A DNA stretch of 26,649 bases from Triparma columacea (taxonomy: Eukaryota > Sar > Bolidophyceae > Parmales > Triparmaceae). This document shows positions 17,513-25,439 of the stretch, one piece after another (the first letter of the stretch is position 1; every line of letters starts with the position of its first letter). Below the pieces are notes generated by a model that worked only from the letters and a program-made list of their open reading frames with translations, was not told the DNA's origin and made no database searches. The translations under genes were made by a program, and so were the position numbers. The stretch is taken from positions 1,880-28,528 of the forward strand of contig BRYA01000680.1 of NCBI GenBank assembly GCA_030267965.1, given 5' to 3'.

Positions 17513-20500
17513 ATGTCTCAGTCGTCCAGGTCCTCCAGGGTGAACGCCCTGATGAATCGCCTGAAGGCGAAGAACCCAAAGTTTATTCCCAGTGATGATG
17601 TATCGTCGCTTGATAACGAGTCATTCAACAATGACGTCGAAGTATTTTTCGATGGCGCGCAAGATTCGCAGTTGGGAGCTGTCGAAATCAGCAATGTGGA
17701 AAACACTCAAGCGAGCACCAACAGGGCAGTGAGAGAAACAACAGCAAGCAAGACTCCGCGCAAGTCGAGCTTCTCGACGATCGAGTCTAATACACTTCCT
17801 AAGCCACCCTCCACAGGACCTTCGAATGCCACCTCCAACGCGAGATTCAAGCAGCTGCAGTATGAAAAGGAAGGCCTTTCCACTTCTCTCAAGTCTGCCC
17901 ACAAGCAGAACGAGGGATTGAGGGAGGCCATGGGGAAGTTGAGGAGACAAAAAGCGAAAGAAATAAAGGTCCTCAATGGGACGATAACGTGTGTCAGAAA
18001 GGTGAGCCAAAGGAACTTGCTTTCTCCCCCCTCCCACTCCCTACCCCCTAACCTTATTCATCCCTCCCCTCACCCCAGGAACGGGACAGCGTCCAAGCAA
18101 AGAACGAGTCGCTTTCCAAAAAACTCCGACAGCTAGAGCAGACCATCCAGAGGCTGCAGTGCAAGGTCCAAGACAAGGACGACGAGATCCTCACCAAAAC
18201 TCAGGCCCACCTCTTGGGTGAGAAGAATGCCAAGGAGATCATCGCTACGGAGCGCAGGGCGGCGTTCGAACAGATATCGAAGGCCGACCACAGGGCTACG
18301 ATCGCCATGGAGCACCTGGACATGACGAGGGCTGACTTTACGGAAAAGGAGAGCAAATGGGAGGACGAGAAGGCCGTGCTGAAGAATGCTCTCGACGACG
18401 CGTTCGAGAGAAGCGAAACTCTGTGGAACGAAGTTCAGAGCATCAAGGTCACGAACGAAATGCTCGAGAAGAGAGTAGAGGAACACAATAAGAACGCGAG
18501 CGAGGTGAGAACAGGCGAGAAGCAATGACTGACCTGAGTTTACACTAACGCAACCCTTCCCGCGCGGCTCGTTGCACTCACTTCGCTCGCTGCACTCACC
18601 TCGCTCTCTGCACTCACAGGCTAGGGAAGAGCTGCACCGCAGGATGGCGAAGCAGCTCGAGGCCGAGAGCAGCGAAGCCAAAGCTGTGGCGGCCATGGAG
18701 CGTGCTAACGGGACCTTGGTCGCGACGAAGAAGGAGAAGGAGGCAGTCGTCGGAAATTACAAAGAGATGATGGAGTTCGAGAAGAAGCGGGCGGAGCTGG
18801 CGGAGGTGAGAACGGGCAAGAAGTGAAAGAACAATACATACATAATTCTTGGCTCCGCAATTTTAATCCACTAACGCACCCCACTTCGCGACTCGCTTCG
18901 ATCCTCGCAGGATCAGCTGAGGACTGCAATGAAAGACTTTTCCTCAGTCAGAGAGAGCATGAGCAAAGAGATCGTCGTTCTCAGCAGCGACAGGGAGGTC
19001 GCCGTGGGAGAGCTGCACGCCCTCGAAGCTAGGGTGGAGGCAACCGAGGAAAGGTGTAGCAGCTACCAAAAGCAACTCAAGGACGCCAGGGGCGAACTGA
19101 AGAACACTAACAGGATCATGAACGAGGTAGCCACCATCAACGAGAACATGACGAGCCTGCGCAGCGGGCATAAGGAGAAAGCGCTCCCGACGCACAAGGT
19201 CGAAGTGAGGGAGGTGAGAACGGACACCCACACCCACACCCCCTCCCCCCCCACTCCACACACACACATATCCACAACGCAATGTATTAGAACCGTCGCT
19301 CCTTGTGACTTGCTGTACTCGCTTCACAATTCTAATCCCCCCCCTCCATGACTCGTTTCACTCGTCGCAGCTGACAAGCGAAAGCATCGCTGAGCACGAG
19401 ACGTTGAGAGAGACAATGGTAAAGAGACTCGAGAACGACAAGGAGTTGGATTCCCTTAGACATCAGAAGAGCGAGTTCTTGAAAAAGGACGAAATTATTG
19501 CAAACTTGAGGAAGGAAAGGGCCGAATTCGAGGAGTCGATGAAGAGGGAAATTGAGGCAATGAAGAGCCTGCACCAGATGCAGCTCATTGACGCCGCCGC
19601 TAGCAGGGCGGCTGAGCTTTCTGCTGTAACGTCATATCACAGTGTTGGATCTCCTCAGTCATCTTCGGCGGCGTCATCAGCTTCCAGCTCTCCGAGCAAA
19701 GACGAAGGCTTGGTGATCGCAGTCGAAGGTGGGAGCCCAAAGAGCAAGGGGAGCGGAAAGAAGAAGAGAAGGGTCGTTAGGAGCACCGAGGAGGAGGGCG
19801 GACCGGTTGGTGGGAAGCAGAACGAGGACGCCGAATCAGGCGACGATAGGTAAGAATGGGCAAAAAACTTACGGCAGCAAGAATAACAACATAACGCGAG
19901 CACGCCAATCCCACCCCCACGCAAAAATTCTAATTCGTCGACCCTCCCCCTTCGCGACTTGCTTCGCTCCTTGCAGCAAGATGGAAGACATCAGGGAACT
20001 CGTGCACGAGCTTAAGAAGAGCCAGAAGAAGGCCAGGGGCCTGGCCAAGGAGGTTGTCGAGCTCAAGACAGAACTAGATAGCGCCAACATTACCATCAAG
20101 GAGTACCAAGAGAAGCTCCATATCTCAAGCACGGAGATTCATAGATTCAGAAATATGAGCGTTTCCGGTGAGGCGGAGATTGAGGCGCTGAAAACGCACA
20201 GGTTGAGAAGCGAGAGCGAGACCAAGGCAGACGACGAGAGAAAGCTCAGGGATGAAATAGAGAAACACAAGAAAGAGGCTGAGTTCCACAAAGAGGAGGC
20301 AGGGAAGAGCAGGGAGGAAGTAAAGGCCGAGAGGATTGAGAGGGAGAGGGAGAGGAAGGAGTACGAGGCCCACAAAAAGGAGTTCGGGACCGTGCGAGAC
20401 ACGCTCACGAGTCAGCTGGAGGAGGCCAAGAGAGTGGCGGCAGAACACCGCGAGAGGGCGGCAAGCGTGGACAACCATCTCATGTCAATATCAGAACTGC

Positions 20501-21894
20501 ACGAGAAGCTAGAGAGCAGCAAGGCCCAGAGAGACGAGCTCACGAGCAAGCTGGACGAAGCGACTGAGAATTTCATCAAAGAAGAAATCAAGAGCGTCAA
20601 GCTGATGGAGACTGTGAACGAGCTCCAGCACAAGTTGAACGAGAAGGAGGCCCTGGAGGAGGAGTGCCAGGACATGAGGAAGGAGCTCAAGGAGAAGGAC
20701 AAGAAGCACGAGAAGCAGCTGGAGTCCATCAGGGCCGATCTCGGGAGGAGGATGGAGTCTCTTGAGGAGGAGCACGGGGAGGAAACTAAAGAGTGGGAAA
20801 TCAAGGTTGAGAGATTAAAGAGGGAGAAGAAGGAGGAGGAGAAGAAGAGGATTGCGGAGACGCGGGAATCCAAGGGGCGAGTTGCAGAGCTAGAGGAGGA
20901 GTTAGAAAATGTTGTGGCTGAAAAAGGGAGCGTCGAGAAAAGGCTGAAGAAATCGAAAGAGAGGTACGACGGCTTGTTGAGGGAGATGGAAGAGGGGGGT
21001 GTGTCAGAGCAGGAGGGAGTTAAGTCAGTGATGCAACAGCCAATGCAGCAGCAGCCAATGATGCAACAGCAGCCCACGTTGCAGCAGCCGATGATGCAGC
21101 AGCCCACGATGCAGCAGCCCACGATGCAGCCGCCCACAATGCAGTACCCTGCGATGCAGCAGCCAATAATGCAGCAGCAACACCCCTACCCGTTGAACAC
21201 CCAGGCCACCCCATTCTTTGCCGAAACCGTTTCAGCACTGACAGAAAAGTGCTCCTCCTATGAGAAACAAATAGCATCGCTCGAGACCAACCTTCACAAT
21301 AGCATCAAGAGGGAGAATGTCACGAAGCAGCACCTCACAGACACCCTTCGCCGGCTGGCCAAGGCCGAGGGAAAGTGCAACGAGCTCAGCAAGCATAGCG
21401 CTATCGTCCCGCCCAGCCTGCAGGTGGCGACGGCGGAGATTAAGCTCCTGAAGGCCAAGGCGCAGGCGCTCTTGGACGAGAGGGGTTCGCTCGTAAAGAA
21501 GCACGAGAACGACGTCGTGCTTCTGGGCAAGAGGATCCAGGAGCAGGCAGTCAGGATAGCGCAGCTGTCGGGCCTCGGGAGCGGGAGCGGGAGCGGGAGC
21601 GGGAGCGGGAGAGGAGGAGCGTGGAGGGAAGCGAGCAAGTCAGTAGACAAAGAAAACAAGCACAACGTTGGGGACGACTCCGTCATCACGCTCTCAGAGC
21701 TCAAGAGCCACTCGGACGGGAGGCTTAAGAACTACAGCCAGCACAGGATTGTGACGCCCGTGAGGATGGGAGGGACGGTCGGGCTGGGGGGGGGGGGGAG
21801 AGGGGAGGACGTTGGGGGGTTCGGATCGAGCAGGAGACTCATCGAGGAGAACGCGAAGCTCCTGGACGGGCTGCTTGGAAGGAGCGGAAACTAG
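17513..21894 (+). CDS. 1266-residue coiled-coil protein, function unknown
   Basis: Six exons: 17513-18001, 18079-18504, 18620-18805, 18911-19213, 19371-19849 and 19977-21894. Introns 1-4 are phase 0 and intron 5 phase 2; all joins stay open. The first ~115 residues are Ser/Thr-rich. From ~120 to ~600 and ~630 to ~975 the protein is Glu/Lys/Arg-rich heptad coiled coil. The two parts are split by a Ser-rich and basic linker (SSAASSASSSPSKDEG, KGSGKKKRRVVRS). A Met/Gln/Pro-rich tract (MQQPMQQQPMMQQQP type) covers ~979-1031, a second coiled coil ~1040-1155, then GSGSGSGSG and a short C-terminal helix. There is no motor head, kinase, membrane segment or targeting peptide. A structural (cytoskeletal, centrosomal or Golgi-tether-like) role is inference only. 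Four of its five introns are introner-like. Its stop lies 124 bp from the convergent NF-YC stop. Confidence 0.87.
18505..18619 (+). repeat. Introner-like intron 2 of gene 11, with triplicated 18-bp acceptor tail
   Basis: Begins GTGAGAACAGGCGAGAAGC, has CACTAACGCAACCC internally, and ends in three tandem 18-bp units (18566-18583, 18584-18601, 18602-18619) of the form GCTCGTTGCACTCAC. The last unit supplies the CACAG splice acceptor. Confidence 0.75.
18806..18910 (+). repeat. Introner-like intron 3 of gene 11
   Basis: Begins GTGAGAACGGGCAAGAAG, contains AATTTTAATCCACTAACGCA, and ends TTCGCGACTCGCTTCG, ATCC, TCGCAG. This copy carries all three family blocks and is the best reference copy here. 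Confidence 0.75.
19214..19370 (+). repeat. Introner-like intron 4 of gene 11
   Basis: Begins GTGAGAACGGACACC with a CA-rich insertion. It then has ACGCAATGTATTAGAACC, TGTGACTTGCTGTACTCG, CACAATTCTAATCCC and a tail ATGACTCGTTTCACTCG, TCGCAG. The blocks match introns 3 and 5 with substitutions. Confidence 0.65.
19850..19976 (+). repeat. Introner-like intron 5 of gene 11
   Basis: Begins GTAAGAATGGGCAAAAAAC, contains AAAATTCTAATTCGTCG, and ends TTCGCGACTTGCTTCGCTCC, TTGCAG. The tail is almost identical to that of intron 3, only two mismatches over the last 26 bases apart from the acceptor. Confidence 0.7.
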
Positions 21895-22018
21895 TGAACA
21901 AAACCTGGATAATACTATCAAGGCATCCTTTTTGATGTGAAATGGCTTTGCCTTGCTTATCTTGTACACGCGCGTGCCCTCCTGCTCCCCCCGTCGTTAA
22001 TTGGTCGTCGTCCATCTC

Positions 22019-23061
22019 TCAAAGCATGACCCCAGCAAGAAAGTCAAATATGTCGGTTTTCCTGTAGCGAAGTGATTAGTGAAGTCAGGCACGAAAAGGG
22101 TTGCGAAAGAGGTTAGGACGGTGCTTCGTAGCCTTGCACGACGATACTTCTCCATTCTCACCTGATCGCTTGTAGAACATCCTCCTTGGTGAATTGTCGG
22201 CGCTTCACTTGCTCGGAGTAGCAGTACCCTCTGAGGGACAGCTCCAAGATGAAGAGTTCGCAAGCCTTGGCAAATACAATCGGCGCCTCGGCCGAGATCA
22301 TGCGAACGTCCTCGTCGCTCTTCATGATCCTCTTGATCCTGGCAAGGGGGAGGTCATTGTGGTTCTTGAAGTCCTGCTCGCTCAGGAGCGGAGGACCGTT
22401 ATAGGCGGGCTCGGCATATTGATTCTTCTTTGGCTTACCCTTTTTGGTCGTCTTGGGAGCGGGCACGAGGGCGAAGGACCCGATGCCAGGGAGGCGACGA
22501 ACAGCATCCTGAGGGGAGGTGGGGAGGGGGTTGGTTTCATTCGCCGTGTTGATTCGATGCTCCTCGCTTACTCCCCCCCCCTACCCCCCCCTCCCCTCCC
22601 CACCCCATCCCTCCTCTATCTCCCCCCCTTCTCACCTTCTCATTGACCCAGAACTGCCACAAGATCTCCTTGAGGACCCTCTCGAACTCCTTCTCACTAA
22701 TGTCGCCCATAACGTTGGGAAAGTGCAACGCAAAGGGCCTCGGCTCCTTCTTCCTCGGGTTTACAAGGCTAGTCTCAAGGCGCAGGGGAGGCCTCATGGG
22801 ACCGAGGGTTGGAGGATGCCGAGCAGGGGGGATAGAGGAGTAGTCAAGGTTGGGATTCGCTTCAATAATAGTGGGAGGGTTCGAGTACGACACGGCACCA
22901 GGCAAATCGCCCAAAGCCTGCCAGAAAAGGGGGGACAAAGGCGAGGATCGTTGCGGGAAGATGTGAGCAAAATGAGGCCTGCAGGACACTAAACGAGACA
23001 AAGGGGGAAATTAGAGGGACACCCTACCCACCTCTTGCTGAGAGCGATCGTTGCGAGGCAT
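22019..23061 (-). CDS. NF-YC: Nuclear transcription factor Y subunit gamma (HAP5/CBF-C), histone-fold
   Basis: Minus-strand exons 23061-23032, 22917-22636, 22508-22162 and 22061-22019 give 233 residues. The histone fold (about 157-233) reads LPLARIKRIMKSDEDVRMISAEAP, split here as LPLARIKRIMK and SDEDVRMISAEAP, then VFAKACELFILELSLR, KRRQFTKEDVLQAI and, only after the last splice, RKTDIFDFLAGVML. This is the NF-YC core that pairs with NF-YB and binds CCAAT boxes with NF-YA. A basic linker (KTTKKGKPKKNQ) precedes it. The first exon codes only MPRNDRSQQE; the acceptor at 22918-22919 was chosen because it has a strong pyrimidine tract and keeps phase 0. An alternative acceptor further upstream would add residues. 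The N-terminal ~100 residues include EKEFERVLKEILWQFWVNEK, an amphipathic helix. The ATG is 92 bp from the divergent gene 13. Confidence 0.9.
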
Positions 23062-23153
23062 TTCAAATAAGAGAGACTCGAAAAAAGGTGGAAAAAGAGT
23101 GTCAAATCGACACCAAAATCCAGGCAGTTCACACTGTGGCTGAATCACAGAAA
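23062..23153. promoter_or_regulatory. 92-bp divergent promoter region, NF-YC and plastid isomerase
   Basis: The two start codons lie back to back with only 92 bp between them, so both core promoters and 5' UTRs must fit or overlap here. The plus-strand frame stays open through it from a GTG, but the first ATG of gene 13 is at 23154. Confidence 0.6.
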
Positions 23154-23708
23154 ATGGCCCGTATTCTACTCAATTTCTTACCAATCATGATACTTATTAT
23201 ATTTGGGTCTCAGAGTGATGCGTTTAATGTAGCGTCATCATCCTGTCTAAAAATTCCTCCCACCTATTCCTCGAGTCAGTCAGAAAGAAGTGCTGTGCAG
23301 ACCTTTAGATCGACCTCCTGCCGAACGACCTCCCGCCAAACGACGGCTATATTTGGTATTTTTGATGCCTTCAAGGGAGCTTTCTCAAATGCTGAGTATT
23401 CTGCTCCCCCTGAAGGTGTAAAAGCCTCTGCATCTCACATCCTGGTCCCAACTGAAGATATCGCGCTTGATGTAAAGAAGAGGGTCGAAGCAGGCGAACT
23501 CACCTTCGCGCAGGCTGCGGGAAAGTTCTCAACCTGCAATTCCAAGTCCCAGGGTGGCTCTTTGGGGTCGTTTCCACCTGGAAGGATGGTCAGGGAATTT
23601 GACGATGTGATATTTAACCCCAGCACGGAGCTCAATGCGATCCTTGGTCCCGTGACGACAAAGTTTGGCGTACATCTAATCGTTATTGGAAAAAGGTCGG
23701 GGGTTTGA
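23154..23708 (+). CDS. Plastid-targeted parvulin-type peptidyl-prolyl cis-trans isomerase
   Basis: Single exon, 184 residues. The ATG at 23154 is chosen because it begins a clean signal peptide (MARILLNFLPIMILIIFGSQSDA). The predicted cut leaves Phe at +1 (SDA/FN), and a Ser/Thr/Arg-rich transit stretch follows. That is the bipartite signal of complex red plastids. The rotamase domain (about 90-184) has ASASHILVPTEDIA, KFSTCNSKSQGGSLGSFPPGRMVREFDDVIF and GPVTTKFGVHLIVI, the PpiC/Pin1-like core with the SHIL, GG-LG-F and FG-H-I motifs. It probably assists folding in the stroma. No second (thylakoid) signal is visible. It is convergent with gene 14, with 50 bp between stops; both are plastid genes, though on opposite strands. 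Confidence 0.88.
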   Translation: MARILLNFLPIMILIIFGSQSDAFNVASSSCLKIPPTYSSSQSERSAVQTFRSTSCRTTSRQTTAIFGIFDAFKGAFSNAEYSAPPEGVKASASHILVPTEDIALDVKKRVEAGELTFAQAAGKFSTCNSKSQGGSLGSFPPGRMVREFDDVIFNPSTELNAILGPVTTKFGVHLIVIGKRSGV

Positions 23709-23758
23709 TGATGATAAGATTTCAATGTTGCTCTTTTAATTGCTCATTTCATGTCATT

Positions 23759-24955
23759 TCATTTCACGCTAGCCAACGCCTGCTTGACGTCGTCGCCATC
23801 TAGTTCCTTCATAAAGTCCCTTATAGCCGATTTTAAACTCCCCCCGCAACCTTTCAGGTCAGACTCCTTGAATTCCTCTTGTCCCCTCGAAGCAAACTTG
23901 AGCTGTGTGATGGAGGGGGGGTTGGGTAATGGTCGAGAATTATGACAGTGGTTACGGGGGGCGCGAGTATTTCACTGCGAGTTTGCTCTAGCGTGATTCC
24001 CATCGCCAGCTCTGATGCCATGAGCTCCACTACACTTCACTCCGCTTCCGTCCTCACCTCCGCAACCAAATCCTCCACTCTGCTAATGATCTCATTCCTT
24101 GCCAGGTATAATATGCTCTGGTTGTTGGTCGGGGTCGCCCCGCCCTTGAGGTAGATGTTTGAGCGCTCGGGGTCGGAGTAGAAGATGTTGTCTGAGTAAG
24201 TGTTGAACACAAGCTTCAATCCCGGCACGTTGACGAGGTCGCCTTCCTTCCTCTTGGCCTTTGCGGGAAGCTTATCCGCAATTGCACCGCACTCGACCAG
24301 CAGGGACGCGGCCTCCTCGAAGCTCTCGACGGCTTCCGCCTTGGAGGCCACGCCCTTTAAAAGATCGAGGAGACGAAGGAGGGGGATCAGCCTCTCAACG
24401 CTCTGGTTCGTGGTCTTGTCGTTGGGGTCCGCGAGCTCACTTTGGTACATCAACAGATCCTACGGGGCGGTGGGGGGCGAGGAAGGATAAGTCTGCGGCA
24501 AGGAGCAAAACGAAGAAAATGAACCCTCGTACCTTCTCTGTCTGCTCTAGCTTCCTTATTTTTTCAAGCACTGGGCTCGTCTGAATAGGAGATGTCTCCC
24601 AGGGATTCCCCGTTGCAGCGACAGCAGCCCCGGGATTCGCTGCACCTACCACTCCCACCCCAACTCCAATTCCAATGAGTCGCATGGAGGAAAAGATTGA
24701 CAAGTTGATCGCTTCACGACGGTTGAACTTACCAGTCTCTGCTTTACTCATTGATAACAATTCACAACCATTACAAGAACCCGCAGTCGTCCTTAAAACC
24801 AACCTTACCCCATCTTTTCGACGATCGAGCTGGTCTCTATTTTGATTTTTAGGCGATCTGTTGGAGAGAACGCGCAATCTAGTTGGAGAGAACGCAACAA
24901 CAACAACAGATATCCCAATAAAGAACAAGAAGAACCATGCTCCCGTCGACATCAT
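23759..24955 (-). CDS. Predicted thylakoid-lumen protein of unknown family
   Basis: Minus-strand exons 24955-24533, 24459-24058 and 23902-23759, all phase 0, give 322 residues. The third exon (LKFASRGQEEFKESDLKG ... ALASVK) is short but in frame, with a good acceptor (CATCACACAG). Targeting is tripartite: signal peptide MMSTGAWFFLFFIGISVVVVA with Phe at +1 (A21/F22), a basic transit stretch, then twin arginine (FNRREAINLSIFSS) and a Gly/Val/Ala-rich core ending AAVAA near residue 114. This predicts Tat-dependent import into the thylakoid lumen. The ~208-residue mature part is mostly helical (EKIRKLEQTEKDLLMYQSEL, RLIPLLRLLDLLKG, EIISRVEDLVAELKFAS). A PsbQ-like or Psb31-like extrinsic photosystem II protein is conceivable, but I recognise no diagnostic motif. 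Confidence 0.8.
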
Positions 24956-25095
24956 GTTTATTAGGAATTTTGCGAATAGAAGAAAAAGGAGAAGGGCTTC
25001 AATAATCCAATTTATTTGTTCAATTGTTCAATAAGAGTAGCGTTTACGGGGGTAAAATATAAGTTTCAACTGTGGTCATTATCTCAAAGTATCCA

Positions 25096-25365
25096 ATGAG
25101 AGATGATGTAGAAGTGGTTGATGAGCTATTTGGCATATTTCCCACAATTGATAAAAATATTCTTCATCGAGCAGCAGCATCTGTGAATAATGACATTAAT
25201 GCAGCATCATTACTTATAATTGATAACTTTCAGTCAATACTGAATGATGAAGGTGGGCAGAAGAAGGGAACGTCCAAGCAAATCAATCTACCAGTAGTAA
25301 AAAAGGAAATAAAACCTGAACCCGAAGCGGAAACTGAGCCAGAGCCTGAGCCTGAACCTGAGCCA

Positions 25366-25439
<74 letters not shown>

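Noticed and set aside
23088..23153. Upstream extension of the parvulin gene
   Set aside because: It begins at GTG, and the ATG at 23154 starts a clean signal peptide with Phe at +1; the extension would destroy the targeting signal.
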